Below are positions 32,144-40,388 of a DNA stretch of 40,388 nucleotides, one piece after another. Position numbers and translations under genes: made by a program. The DNA is taken from positions 1 through 40,388 of the forward strand of contig CAIKLM010000046.1 in NCBI GenBank assembly GCA_903828235.1. The letters are read 5' to 3'. Origin of the DNA: an uncultured beta proteobacterium. GTDB lineage: Bacteria > Pseudomonadota > Gammaproteobacteria > Burkholderiales > Burkholderiaceae_C. The notes under the pieces are model-generated. The model was not told the origin of the DNA and did no database searches. It was given only the letters and a program-made list of their open reading frames with translations. Every line of letters begins with the position of its first letter. Positions within the stretch are counted from its first letter, which is position 1.

Positions 32144-32219
32144 GCTTTCCCACCCGCCCCTGAACCGCCGCCGCCGATCGAGTCGCCCGCCCCGGACATC
32201 CGGCGGCGCGCGGCTTGCG

Positions 32220-33653
32220 TCAGAGGTACTTCCGCCAGAGTTCGTTGGACAGCTTCCCCGCGGGGTCGACCTGCTGCTTGATCCGTCGAAGCCGGTCAGC
32301 CTCGGGGTAGGCCGCGTTGAACTGCTCGACCGTCGCGTGCAACTGGTAGGGCAGGTAGTAGCGGCCGCCGTGCCGCAACGCCAGCGCGATGAGCTCGCGG
32401 GTCCACGCGCCGACCTCGGCCCTGGCGCGCGGCCAGGTCCGCTGCTTGTAGTACAGCACGAACGAGAACACGTCTTCCGGCGCCCACGGCAGCGCGGAGA
32501 CCCGGTCCCTCGGCGAATGTCGGATGGACACGTTCAGGGCCTCGACGTTCCGTCGGCGCAGCAGCCGGGCCATCTCCTGCGCAAAGCCCAGGAAGTTGGA
32601 TTCGGGGATGAAGTACTCCTGCAGCACGTAGGTCGACACGGCGCGCGTGCGCGGCTCCAGCTCGGCAACGTCCAGGCTGGCCTCGTGGTTGAGCCACTTG
32701 ACCACCTGCGGGCGCATCAGCAGCGGATGGACGACCCGCTCGCGCAGGCGGGCGCCGCCCGGCAGCTCGGTCATCGCGAAGATGACGTTCTGCTCCAGCG
32801 CGTACGACCTGCCCCGCGGCACCAGGCGCTCCGGCTCGGTCAGTGCGACGTCGTCGCCGACGCGGTGCCAGGTCACGCACACCGGCTCGGCGAAGTCGGG
32901 CGGCAGCAGGTCGGCGTTGTGCAGCACCGCCGTCGGATCCGTCAGCACGAACCGGCGGAAGTGCTCTGCGTAGTCGCGCAGGGGCACCGGCGTCACCCGC
33001 CGCTGGATGCGCACGTTGGGCGCCAGGTCCAGCTCCACCTCGGTGATGACGCCGACAGCGCCGTAGCCGCCGATGGCGGCCGAGAACAGCTCCGGCCGCG
33101 ACTGCGGGCCGACCTCCAGCACATCGCCGGTGGCCGTCACGAGCTGCAGCGCGCGGATCGAGTGGCCCACGGGCCCCAGGCCGACGTAGCGCCCATGGCA
33201 GTTGACCGACACCGAACCGCCGACGGTGAAGTTGGAGTAGCTCTGCATGATCCTCACCGCCAGCCCTTGGGGGTCCAGCAGGTCCTGCAGGTCGCGCCAA
33301 CGCATGCCGGCCTGCACGCGGACGGCCCCAGCCTCCGGCCGCAGCCAGACCAGGCCGCTCAGCTGGCGCATGTCGACGTGCAGGCCGCCGCGCACGGCGA
33401 CTTGCCCACCCATGCTGAAGCGCCCGCCGCCGACGGCCACCGCCCCGGGCCAGGACGCCAGGGCCGCCTTGACCTCGTCCGTGCTGCGCGGCGTCACCAC
33501 CCGCGCCACCTCCACCGGATACAGGCGGGTGACGTTTTCGATGCGGAGCGCGGTAGCGGCCAGTGGCTCGCTGGCCTGGGCGCTGACCGCCCCCGCGGCC
33601 AGCAGCGACTGGACTAGCACCGTCCGGCGATGAAGCGGCGTTGAGCGTTCCAT
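32220..33653 (-). CDS. Tat-exported FAD-linked oxidase (PCMH/aldonolactone-oxidase type)
   Basis: The 477-residue protein begins with a twin-arginine-like signal (HRRTVLVQSLLAAGAVSAQA), so it is probably exported folded to the periplasm with FAD. The FAD_binding_4 (PCMH) domain spans ~40-215, with VVTPRSTDEVKAALASW, AVGGGRFSMGGQV and SYSNFTVGGSVSVNCHGRYVG. The C-terminal substrate domain ends DPAGKLSNELWRKYL, as in aldonolactone oxidases and related enzymes. No FAD-linking His is certain. It is transcribed divergently from the SuoX-fold protein gene, and a palindrome lies between them. The substrate may be a sugar lactone or another alcohol; it cannot be named. Confidence 0.86.
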   Translation of the reverse strand: MERSTPLHRRTVLVQSLLAAGAVSAQASEPLAATALRIENVTRLYPVEVARVVTPRSTDEVKAALASWPGAVAVGGGRFSMGGQVAVRGGLHVDMRQLSGLVWLRPEAGAVRVQAGMRWRDLQDLLDPQGLAVRIMQSYSNFTVGGSVSVNCHGRYVGLGPVGHSIRALQLVTATGDVLEVGPQSRPELFSAAIGGYGAVGVITEVELDLAPNVRIQRRVTPVPLRDYAEHFRRFVLTDPTAVLHNADLLPPDFAEPVCVTWHRVGDDVALTEPERLVPRGRSYALEQNVIFAMTELPGGARLRERVVHPLLMRPQVVKWLNHEASLDVAELEPRTRAVSTYVLQEYFIPESNFLGFAQEMARLLRRRNVEALNVSIRHSPRDRVSALPWAPEDVFSFVLYYKQRTWPRARAEVGAWTRELIALALRHGGRYYLPYQLHATVEQFNAAYPEADRLRRIKQQVDPAGKLSNELWRKYL

Positions 33654-33767
33654 CGGGACAGTATCGGCGGACAACCGGCGCGGACGCCAGCCCGGGCGCG
33701 GCGACGGCGTGGTGCGGGGCCCGCGGCTCTCGCCCTCCTTCGCCGGCTGGATTGATCGGTCATCGAA

Positions 33768-33806
33768 CTGCAATTCCTTGCACCGAGGCAGGAGTTGCAG
33801 CTGCAA
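33768..33806. promoter_or_regulatory. Palindromic cluster between divergent genes
   Basis: TTGCAGCTGCAA (33795-33806) is a perfect 12-nt palindrome, and CTGCAATTCC (33768-33777) pairs with GGAGTTGCAG (33791-33800) with one mismatch. Three TTGCAG-type half-sites therefore occur within 39 nt, in the 249-nt gap between the FAD oxidase and the SuoX-fold gene. This looks like an operator for a dimeric regulator of one or both genes. Confidence 0.5.
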
Positions 33807-33902
33807 ACTGTCGGATCCTTGGGATAGTCGCGTTCTGGCCTGCGCCAGCGCGAATGGCCCGTCGGGGCCGTCGGGGCTCTTCGCGGCCAGGTCGAGGAAG
33901 GG

Positions 33903-34418
33903 GTGCCGCACGTGAATGCCAACCGACGAATGATCCTCGCCGCCTGCAGCATTCCGCTGCTGGCACCGCTGCCGGCCAGGTCGACGGATCGGCCTGCGTC
34001 GGCCGTCGTGCTGACCATCCGCGGCAAGGTGAGCCGGCCCAACGACGGCACCGCGGCGCAGTTCGACATGCCGATGCTCGAGCGACTGCCGCAGCGCAGC
34101 CTCACCACCCGGACGCCGTGGTACGACGGACCGCGCACGTTCACCGGCCCGCTGCTGCGCGACGTGCTTCAGGCGGCCGGCGCCGATGGCACGACGATCC
34201 GCGCGATCGCGCTCAACGACTACAAGGTCGACATCCCGCTGGCCGACGCCAGGCGCTTCGACGTGGTGATGGCGCGCCTGATCAACGGCCAGGCGATCCC
34301 GGTGCGCGACAAGGGGCCGCTCTTCATCATCTATCCCTTCGACGACCGGGCCGAGCTGCGCGTGCCGCAGTACTTCGCGCGCTGTGCATGGCAGCTGAGG
34401 ACGCTCGAGATCCTGTAG
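33903..34418 (+). CDS. Periplasmic SuoX-fold (molybdopterin-binding domain-like) protein
   Basis: The 171-residue protein has a signal peptide (NANRRMILAACSIPLLAPLPARS) and a single oxidoreductase-molybdopterin-type domain: VVLTIRGKVSRPN, LTTRTPWYDGPRTFTGPLLRDVLQAAG, IRAIALNDYKVDIPL, RDKGPLFIIYPFD. The conserved cysteine that ligates molybdenum in sulfite oxidases and YedY is not at its usual position, so it may bind another ligand rather than catalyse. GTG 33903 follows AGGAAGGG; GTG 33912 and ATG 33930 are alternatives. The next gene, a membrane-bound hybrid kinase, overlaps its 3' end by 31 nt. A periplasmic sensory partner of that kinase is the best guess. Confidence 0.82.
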   Translation: MPHVNANRRMILAACSIPLLAPLPARSTDRPASAVVLTIRGKVSRPNDGTAAQFDMPMLERLPQRSLTTRTPWYDGPRTFTGPLLRDVLQAAGADGTTIRAIALNDYKVDIPLADARRFDVVMARLINGQAIPVRDKGPLFIIYPFDDRAELRVPQYFARCAWQLRTLEIL

Positions 34419-36310
34419 CGCCGGCCTCGCGCGCCGCTCGGCGGCGCCCCGGGCTCTGGCTGCCTCTCCTGGGCCTGATCGTGATCGCCCTGGTCGCCGC
34501 CGTGGCGTGGCTGCAGTGGCGCCAGAGCGCGCTGATGTCCCAGACGCTGCTGTCCAGCGGCGACAGCCTCGTCCGCGCCCTGTACCAGGCCGACTACGAG
34601 TACCTGCGCCTGCGCCAGGCCTGGACGAACGCCGCCGGGGCCGGCGACGGCAGCGCTGATGCGGGCGACCTGCAGCTGCGCTACGACATCTTCGTGAGCC
34701 GTGTCGGGCTGGTGCGCAACGCCACCCGGGCCAGCGCCGTCGGTGCGCGGGTTGACGTGCGCGAGGCCCTGCGCCAGGCCGATGCGTTCATCGAGGCCGC
34801 CGACCGGGTGCTCGGCCCGGGCAGGCCGCCGGCGGACGTGGAACAGATCAGAGCCCTCGTGCCGGCGATGCGGGCGCTCGAGGCCCCGATGCGGTCGCTG
34901 ACCCTGGGCGCGGGCGAGGTGGTGTCCGAGTCGGGGACACGGCTGGCCGAGGCCGGCCAGCTGCACAACCGCCTGGGCATCGCGGCCACCGTGCTGCTGG
35001 CGGCGCTGGCCGCCGTCTTCGCGGCCTTCGCTCTGCGGCAGCTGGCCCGCGAGCGCGAGCGCCGCGAACAGCTCGAGGACCTGGCCGCGGCGCTGAAGGC
35101 CGCGCGCACCGCCGCCGAGCAGGCGAGCGCCGCCAAGAGTTCGTTCCTCGCCAACATGAGCCACGAGATCCGCACCCCGTTCATGGGGCTGCAGGGGATG
35201 CTCCGGCTGCTCGGCGACACCGCGCTCGACGAGCGCCAGGCCCGCTACCTGCGCACCGCGAGCGCCTCCGCCCGGCACCTGCTGACCCTGCTCGACGACA
35301 TCCTGGACACGTCTCGACTCGAGGCGGGCCGCATGACGATCGAGGCCGTGCCGATGGACCTGGTGGCGTTGTTGTCGGACATCGAGTCGCTGATGCGCCC
35401 GCTGGCCGAGGGCAAGGGGCTGCGGCTGCACGTCGAGGTCCACGCCGCTGTGCCGGCGCGGGTGCGCGCCGATCCGACCCGCCTGCGCCAGGTGCTGTTC
35501 AACCTGATGTCCAACGCCATCAAGTTCACCGAGCGTGGCAGCGTGCGGCTGCTGGTGCAGCCCCTCGATGGACCGCCCCCGGCAGCGGATGCGCCGCAGT
35601 CGTGGAGCTTCGTGGTCGAGGACACCGGCATCGGGATCGATGCGGCCACGCTGGCGCGCCTGTTCAACCGCTTCTCGCGGGCGGACGAATCCCGCTCGCG
35701 CCGCTTCGGCGGCACCGGCCTCGGACTCGAGATCTCGCGCGCGCTGGCCCGCCTGATGGACGGCGACATCACCGTGTCGAGCGTGCCGGGGCAGGGCAGC
35801 CGCTTCACGTTCCGGGTGCCCCTGGAGCCGTTGCCGTTGCAGGAGTCGACCGAGGCCGCGGGCACCGGCCCGGCACCGGCCGCGCGCCCGCTGCCCGCCC
35901 TGCGGGTGCTGGTGGCCGAGGACAACGAGGTCAACCGCCTGGTGCTGGAGGCGATGCTGTCCGGGCTTGGTCAGCAGCCGTCCTTCGCCACCGACGGCAG
36001 GCAGGTCGTCCAGATGGCCGCGGCAGGGGAATGGGACGTCGTGCTGATGGACCTGCACATGCCGGAGATGGACGGCCTGGAGGCCGCGCAGGCCATCCGC
36101 GCGCTGCCGGACCGGGCGCGCGCGGAGGTGCCGATCTTCGCGCTGACGGCCGACGTGTTCCCCGAGACCCGCGAACGCTGCCGCGCCGCGGGCATCGTGG
36201 CGTTCCTGACCAAGCCCGTGGACGACGCCGAACTCGCCGCCAGCCTCGCGCGCCTGGTCACCGAACGTGCCACGCCCGGCGGGCCGGAGCAGCAGCCCGT
36301 CGCGGGTTGA
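34388..36310 (+). CDS. Hybrid sensor histidine kinase
   Basis: The 640-residue protein has two membrane segments ([20 protein letters not shown], ~23-42, and [20 protein letters not shown], ~196-215) enclosing a ~150-residue helical periplasmic domain of no recognised type. A coiled-coil leads to HisKA with phosphoacceptor H259 ([13 protein letters not shown]), then HATPase_c with N box [21 protein letters not shown] and [13 protein letters not shown]-terminal receiver domain carries phosphoacceptor D555 ([13 protein letters not shown]) and K609. No HPt domain or DNA-binding regulator is in the window, so the output partner is elsewhere. Its start lies within the SuoX-fold gene, so both are made together. 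Confidence 0.92.
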   Translation: MAAEDARDPVAPASRAARRRPGLWLPLLGLIVIALVAAVAWLQWRQSALMSQTLLSSGDSLVRALYQADYEYLRLRQAWTNAAGAGDGSADAGDLQLRYDIFVSRVGLVRNATRASAVGARVDVREALRQADAFIEAADRVLGPGRPPADVEQIRALVPAMRALEAPMRSLTLGAGEVVSESGTRLAEAGQLHNRLGIAATVLLAALAAVFAAFALRQLARERERREQLEDLAAALKAARTAAEQASAAKSSFLANMSHEIRTPFMGLQGMLRLLGDTALDERQARYLRTASASARHLLTLLDDILDTSRLEAGRMTIEAVPMDLVALLSDIESLMRPLAEGKGLRLHVEVHAAVPARVRADPTRLRQVLFNLMSNAIKFTERGSVRLLVQPLDGPPPAADAPQSWSFVVEDTGIGIDAATLARLFNRFSRADESRSRRFGGTGLGLEISRALARLMDGDITVSSVPGQGSRFTFRVPLEPLPLQESTEAAGTGPAPAARPLPALRVLVAEDNEVNRLVLEAMLSGLGQQPSFATDGRQVVQMAAAGEWDVVLMDLHMPEMDGLEAAQAIRALPDRARAEVPIFALTADVFPETRERCRAAGIVAFLTKPVDDAELAASLARLVTERATPGGPEQQPVAG

Positions 36311-36362
36311 CCGGGCCCGGCCATCACCGGCCACACGGCAGCGGCCGCTTCGGGGTCGTCGG

Positions 36363-36480
36363 GTGGCGATGGACAACTTTGGCGCGCACGTGACCGATGC
36401 CGTTGAGCGCCGACCTGGACAAGGGCGCCCGGCCGTTCGCCTGGGCTACGACGGCCGAGGGCAAGCTCGCGAGGATCGGG
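36363..36480 (+). pseudogene. Possible IS630-family transposase remnant
   Basis: In one frame VAMDNFGAHVTDAV (from 36363) resembles the DN-x-x-x-H catalytic segment of IS630 transposases; about 30 nt later, in another frame, DLDKGARPFAWATTAEGKL resembles their C-terminal P-F-x-W-x-x-T-A-x-x-x-L motif. The ~90 residues normally between them, including the catalytic Glu, are missing. It would be a deleted, frameshifted relic. The match is short, so this is tentative. Confidence 0.35.
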
Positions 36481-36504
36481 CGGCCTGGTCTGCGGACTTC
36501 TCGG

Positions 36505-37131
36505 TCAGGGCGCCAGCCTCGCGAGTGCGCGCGCGATGGCCGGCCGCGCGGCCATGCGCGCCGCATGGGCCTGCACGCGCGGGAATCGGGCCGCATCCAC
36601 GCCGTCGGCGGCCAGCCAGCGCGTGACGGTGAACAGGTAGGGATCGGCCACGCTGTAGCGCTCGCCGAGCACCCAGGGGCCGGGCAGCAGCTCCCGCTCG
36701 ATCAGCTCGAAGCACGCCGCCATGTTTTCGGGCACCTTGCGCTGCATGGCCTGCAGCGCGGCGGTGTCCTCGGCGTCCACCCAGCGGTAGCCCCGCATGC
36801 GGTGCGCGTGCGCCACGTGAACGGTGCTGCACAGGTAGCTCATGAAGGACTGCGCGCGGGCGTGCTCGAACCCGTCGTGCAGCGGCAGCAGCTCGGCCTG
36901 CGGGAAGCGCTGCGCCACGTAGGTCAGGATGGCCGGCGTCTCGGTGAGCACGCCGCGCTCGGTGCGCAGGGCCGGCACGCGGCCCTTGGGATTGAGGGCC
37001 AGGTAGGCCGCCGTGGTCTGCTCGCCGGCGGCGAGATCCACCGTCACGACCGAGAACGGCGCCGAAGCCTCCTCGAGCGCGAACAGCGACGCGAGCGAGC
37101 ACGACATCGGGTTGTGGTGAAGCGTGAGCAT
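36505..37131 (-). CDS. Glutathione S-transferase family protein
   Basis: The 208-residue protein has the GST N-terminal thioredoxin-like domain (MLTLHHNPMSCSLASLFALEE; the S-C-S near residue 10 supplies the catalytic Ser/Cys), the glutathione-binding NPKGRVPALR and LTETPAILTYVAQRFP, and an all-helical C-terminal domain with LLPGPWVLGERYSVADPYLFTVTRWL. It conjugates or reduces electrophiles with glutathione in the cytosol. ATG 37131 gives the usual family length. The gene is 28 nt after the TonB receptor stop on the same strand; functional linkage is uncertain. Confidence 0.9.
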   Translation of the reverse strand: MLTLHHNPMSCSLASLFALEEASAPFSVVTVDLAAGEQTTAAYLALNPKGRVPALRTERGVLTETPAILTYVAQRFPQAELLPLHDGFEHARAQSFMSYLCSTVHVAHAHRMRGYRWVDAEDTAALQAMQRKVPENMAACFELIERELLPGPWVLGERYSVADPYLFTVTRWLAADGVDAARFPRVQAHAARMAARPAIARALARLAP

Positions 37132-37159
37132 GGCGCGTGCGGCGCGCGGAGGGTGCGCC

Positions 37160-39277
37160 TTACATCCCCCAGCCCGAAACCCGCAGCGACAGCAGCACCG
37201 AGCGCGGCGCCCCGGGCTCGAAGAAGCGGCCGTTGGCGTCGTTGACGATAACACTGCCGGCGTAGTGACGGTCGGCGAGGTTGTCCACCCGCAGCATCCA
37301 CTCCATGCGGTAGCCGCCCTCGAGCGGGTAGGCCTTGCGCCAGCGCAGCGCGGTCACCGCGTGGCCGGCGGCGAAGTCGCTGTTGCGGTCGTTCACCGCG
37401 ACGCGGCCCAGGCCCCGGGCCTCCAGCGCCCACTCGCCCCAGGCGCCGCCCTGCCAGGCCAGCTCGGCCCAGGCATTGCCCTCGGGCGCACCGGCCACGC
37501 GGTTGCCCGGCGCCACCTGCAGCGTGGGCGCGCTGCACGGGAGGCCGGCGCACACCAGGAACGAATCCCGGTAAGTGGCCTCCAGCGTGCTGGCGGCCAG
37601 CTGCACGCGCCACGCGCCCGACGGCCGCCAGCCCACGGCGAGCTCGGCGCCGCGGCGCAGCGTGCGGCCCACGTTCTGGAACGCGCTGCGGCCGCTGGCG
37701 TTGGTGGCCACGCCGATCTCGTCGGTGGTGCGCACCTCGAACAGCGTGCCGTCGAGCTGCCAGGCCCCCACGCGCCACTTCAGCCCGGCCTCGGCCTGCC
37801 GGCTGGTCTGCGGCTTCAGCGCAGTGTTGAAGCCACCGGTGCCGTCGGCGCGGTAGGCCAGCTCGCCCAGCGTCGGCGACTCGAAGCCGCGCGCCACGCT
37901 GGCGAACAGGTTCAGCCGCGGCGCCACCTGCCAGCGCAGCCCCAGCACCGGGTTGGTGTAGTCGAAGGCCAGGCGGCCGGAGTCGTCGCCGTTGGACAGG
38001 AACGCGTCCTGCGCGCTCAGCTTCACGCGGCCGTGGCGTACGCCGGCCTGCAGCGCCACCGCCGCCGCCGGCAGCCACTCGGCCTGGGCGTAGACGTCCT
38101 GGGTGCGCGCACGGTTGACCTCGTCGCGGCGCAGCCGCCCCACCACGCCCACCACCTGGGCGGCACCGGTGCCGGTGAAGTTCTCGAAGCCGCGGCGGTC
38201 GTCGCGCTGCTGCTCCACCGCGGCGCCGGCCACCACTTCGAGCGTGCCCAGCTGCCAGCGCGTGCGTGCGTCGATGCCGGCGAAGCCGCGGTCGAAATCG
38301 ATCACGCCGCCGCCATGGCGCGGGTTGGCCTGCGTGCCCGGCGCGATGGCCAGCCACTGCGCCACCTTGCGCTGGCCCTGGAACAGCGCCACCTGCAGCT
38401 CGCGCAGCGGGCCGTCGTCGAGGCGGCGGCGCCAGCTCAGGCCGCCCTGCGACTGCAGCGTGGTCTTGCGCGTGGCGAAGTCCAGCGCCACCTGGGCAGT
38501 CTGGCCAGGCCCCCGCTCGAACTGCTCGCGGCTCAGGCCCAGCGGGTCGAGCGCGGGCTGGTCCAGGTGGTTGAACAGCGCGGTGACGGTGTCGCCGGCC
38601 CGCTGCCAGCCCAGGCGCAGGTGGGCCTGGGTCTTCTGCGCCGAGCTCTGCGGGCGGAAGCCGTCGGTCTCGAACATCGACACCCCGGCGCGCACGCTCA
38701 GGCCGCCGGCCGCCGCCGGCACCGCCAGCCCCGCGCGCAGCTGGCGCGTGCCGAAGGCGGCAACGTCGATGCTGCCCTCGGCGCGGGCCGCCGTGGGCGC
38801 GCCGCCGATGACGTTGATGACGCCGCCCGAGCTGTTGCCGTAGAGCACCGAGAACGGCCCGCGCAGCACCTCCACGCGCTCGGCGCCGGCGATGTCCACG
38901 TGCGAGACCTGCCCCTGCCCGTCGGGCCCGCTGGCCGGGATGCCGTCGGCCACCAGGCGCAGCCCGCGCACGCCGAAGCCGGCGCGGGCGCCGAAGCCGC
39001 GGGCGCTGATCTGCAGATCCTGCGCGTAGTTGCTGCGGTTGCCGGCCACCAGGCCCGGCACCTGCGCCAGCACCTCGCTGAGGTTGACCATCGGGCCGGC
39101 GGCCTGGATCGCCTCGCGCGGCAGCAGCGTCACCGCGTGCGGCGCCTCCTCGGCGGCGCGGGCGCTGGTCGAGCCGGTGACGACGATGCGCTCCTGCGCG
39201 GCGGCCCCCAGCGCCAGGGTGGCACAGGCCGCGCCGAGGGCGTGGCGACGGAAGTCGTGGAAGGCAGAGTGGGGCAT
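37160..39277 (-). CDS. TonB-dependent receptor (siderophore-receptor type)
   Basis: The 705-residue protein has a signal peptide (HDFRRHALGAACATLALGAAAQ), a likely TonB-box region (ERIVVTGSTSAR), a plug domain with LSEVLAQVPGLVAGNRSNYAQD, ISARGFGARAGFGVRGLRLVADGIP and VEVLRGPFSVLYGNSSGGVIN, and a barrel ending with VLLSLRVSGWGM. The C terminus extends two residues past the last aromatic residue of the usual F/W ending. ATG 39277 and an in-frame ATG 18 nt upstream (39295) are both possible; the first places a small hairpin just upstream. The plug type is that of iron-siderophore receptors, though copper or other ligands are possible. It is transcribed divergently from the caspase-fold gene. 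Confidence 0.92.
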   Translation of the reverse strand: MPHSAFHDFRRHALGAACATLALGAAAQERIVVTGSTSARAAEEAPHAVTLLPREAIQAAGPMVNLSEVLAQVPGLVAGNRSNYAQDLQISARGFGARAGFGVRGLRLVADGIPASGPDGQGQVSHVDIAGAERVEVLRGPFSVLYGNSSGGVINVIGGAPTAARAEGSIDVAAFGTRQLRAGLAVPAAAGGLSVRAGVSMFETDGFRPQSSAQKTQAHLRLGWQRAGDTVTALFNHLDQPALDPLGLSREQFERGPGQTAQVALDFATRKTTLQSQGGLSWRRRLDDGPLRELQVALFQGQRKVAQWLAIAPGTQANPRHGGGVIDFDRGFAGIDARTRWQLGTLEVVAGAAVEQQRDDRRGFENFTGTGAAQVVGVVGRLRRDEVNRARTQDVYAQAEWLPAAAVALQAGVRHGRVKLSAQDAFLSNGDDSGRLAFDYTNPVLGLRWQVAPRLNLFASVARGFESPTLGELAYRADGTGGFNTALKPQTSRQAEAGLKWRVGAWQLDGTLFEVRTTDEIGVATNASGRSAFQNVGRTLRRGAELAVGWRPSGAWRVQLAASTLEATYRDSFLVCAGLPCSAPTLQVAPGNRVAGAPEGNAWAELAWQGGAWGEWALEARGLGRVAVNDRNSDFAAGHAVTALRWRKAYPLEGGYRMEWMLRVDNLADRHYAGSVIVNDANGRFFEPGAPRSVLLSLRVSGWGM

Positions 39278-39278
39278 C

Positions 39279-39300
39279 GGGGCATGACACACCATGCCCC
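39279..39300 (-). promoter_or_regulatory. Inverted repeat in the leader of the TonB receptor gene
   Basis: GGGGCATG (39279-39286) and CATGCCCC (39293-39300) form a perfect 8-nt inverted repeat with a 6-nt loop, ending 1 nt upstream of ATG 39277. No Shine-Dalgarno is visible outside it, so an RNA hairpin here could regulate initiation or favour the alternative start at 39295. Confidence 0.35.
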
Positions 39301-39468
39301 GCGGCAGGCCAAGACGGCACAAACCCCGGTGCCGCTGGCGCAACGCCGTCGCGGAACCGACGTCGGGCGCGCGCGCCACAGGGTCACATCCGGTCACGCA
39401 TCCGTGGTGCGCTGGCTACACTCGGGCGCGCCCACGGCCACCCGGGCCCGCGAGCGACGTCACCGTTC

Positions 39469-40388
39469 ATGAGCCTGCGTTCATTCCTCGTCCTGCTGTG
39501 CCTGGCCTGGCTGCCGCCGCTGGTGGCCGCCCAGTCGCCGGCACCCGACGGGCGCCAGCGGCTGGCGTTGGTGGTGGGCATCGGCAAGCTGGGCGAGCGG
39601 ACGGTGCTGCCCTCGGCCACGCGCGACGCCCCGGCCGTGGCCGCGGCGCTGACCGCCGGGGGCTACGAGGTGCTGCTGCGCGAGAACCCCAGCGCCGCCG
39701 ACCTGCGCGCCGCCTTCCAGGCCTTCCGCGGCCGGCTCAAGCCCGACGCGCTGGGGCTGATCTACCTCACCGGCCCGATGGCGCAGGTCGACGGCCGCAA
39801 CCTGATCGTGCCCTCGGACGTGGCGCTGAGCGAGGGCGCCGAGGCCCCGGCCGCGGCGGCCCTGCTGCGCGTGGTGGGCGTGCCGGCGCAAGAGGCCCTC
39901 ACCGCGCTGGCCGGCGCGCCCGAGGTGCCGCGCGTGCTGGTGCTGGACGGCGCCTACCGCATCGCGCCGCTGTCGAGCCTGGTGCCGCCGGGGCTGGCGC
40001 GGCAGCGCACGCCCGACGGCACGATGGTGCTGCTGGGCCACCTGCCGGCGGCACTGCACGACGCACCGGCAGCCGAGCCCGCGCCCGCCGACGCGCGCGA
40101 CCCCAAGAGCCGTGCCGCCACGCGCCTGGCCAAGGCCATGGCCGATGCGCTGACGCTCAGCGGCGTCACCGTGGCCGAGGCGCTGCGCGCCGTGCGCCTG
40201 GAGGTGCTGGACGCCAGCGGCGGCCGCACGCAACCGGCGCTGAGCGGGACGCTGGTCACGAGGGTGGACTTTGCGCAGAAGAAGCCGGCCGCGGTGGCGG
40301 CCGCGCCGGCGGCGGCGGCTTCCGCGCCGTCACCGGGTGCAGCCACCGCGGCGGCCCCGCCCACCCCGGCGGCCTCGGCGCCCGGCGC
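39469..40388 (+). CDS. Caspase-fold (peptidase C14-like) protein, catalytic residues replaced; 3' truncated by window
   Basis: The open frame starts at ATG 39469 and runs off the window. A signal peptide (MSLRSFLVLLCLAWLPPLVAAQ) is followed by RLALVVGIGK, SATRDAPAVAAALTAGGYEV and LGLIYLTGPMAQVDGRNLIVPSD, which follow the caspase p20 consensus closely. In active members the last segment has GHG and a later D-A-C-R; here these are GPM (102-104) and DGAYR (160-164), so both the catalytic His and Cys are absent. A proline/alanine-rich tail begins near residue 275. It would be an exported pseudo-caspase, probably a binding or scaffold protein. The 3' end and any further domains are not visible. 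Confidence 0.8.
   Translation, partial: MSLRSFLVLLCLAWLPPLVAAQSPAPDGRQRLALVVGIGKLGERTVLPSATRDAPAVAAALTAGGYEVLLRENPSAADLRAAFQAFRGRLKPDALGLIYLTGPMAQVDGRNLIVPSDVALSEGAEAPAAAALLRVVGVPAQEALTALAGAPEVPRVLVLDGAYRIAPLSSLVPPGLARQRTPDGTMVLLGHLPAALHDAPAAEPAPADARDPKSRAATRLAKAMADALTLSGVTVAEALRAVRLEVLDASGGRTQPALSGTLVTRVDFAQKKPAAVAAAPAAAASAPSPGAATAAAPPTPAASAPG

Noticed and set aside
37124..39472. Long plus-strand open frame opposite the second TonB receptor
   Set aside because: His/Ala/Gly/Arg-rich antisense frame; the minus-strand receptor has a signal peptide, plug and barrel.

Overview
The window is uniformly GC-rich DNA with dense coding, GTG and TTG starts, MipA/OmpV and TonB-dependent outer-membrane proteins, a YdbS/YdbT-type pair and a DUF2917 gene. 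That mix suggests a Gram-negative betaproteobacterium, probably Burkholderiales; this is inference from gene content, since no species marker is present. It is chromosomal accessory and metabolic sequence. No phage module, CRISPR array, replication origin or intact insertion sequence is visible.

Layout. 1-5.2 kb: tRNA-Arg(CCG) with a downstream intrinsic terminator, then an AraC regulator, a TonB-dependent receptor and an overlapping serine beta-lactamase/esterase-fold hydrolase, which look like a regulated uptake-and-hydrolysis module. 5.3-12.4 kb: a DUF885 lipoprotein peptidase, an Lrp/AsnC regulator divergent from an acetolactate-synthase-type ThDP enzyme with no small subunit nearby, and an orphan molybdopterin/4Fe-4S oxidoreductase. 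12.6-14.2 kb: two toxin-antitoxin modules in tandem, a Phd/YefM-CcdB hybrid pair and a ParDE pair. 14.4-22 kb: class II aldolase, a saccharopine-dehydrogenase-like/SRPBCC pair, a DMT exporter, a divergent cytochrome P450 and two bacterial-PH membrane proteins. 22.4-26 kb: a biotin-carrier/carboxyltransferase fusion, an alpha/beta-hydrolase fused to a LuxR DNA-binding domain, a DUF2917 gene broken by one in-frame TAG, and a 194-bp near-identical copy of part of the carboxyltransferase gene.

26-33.7 kb is a long minus-strand run: a Tat-exported FAD oxidase, a DUF4386-like membrane protein with an MDR oxidoreductase, a MipA porin with a lipoprotein alpha/beta hydrolase, a LysR regulator and a dienelactone hydrolase. 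The second and third of these gene sets are preceded by the same ~87-bp element (29971-30057 and 32057-32143, aligning without gaps), so they probably share one regulator. Divergent from this run are a periplasmic SuoX-fold protein and an overlapping hybrid histidine kinase. The window ends with a possible IS630 remnant, a GST, a second TonB receptor and the start of a caspase-fold protein whose catalytic His and Cys are both replaced.

Most unusual items: the shared 87-bp promoter module, the SuoX-fold/hybrid-kinase pair, the catalytically dead caspase homologue, the Phd-CcdB toxin pair with an altered CcdB C terminus, the 194-bp duplication beside the DUF2917 nonsense allele, and a P450 lacking the I-helix threonine.
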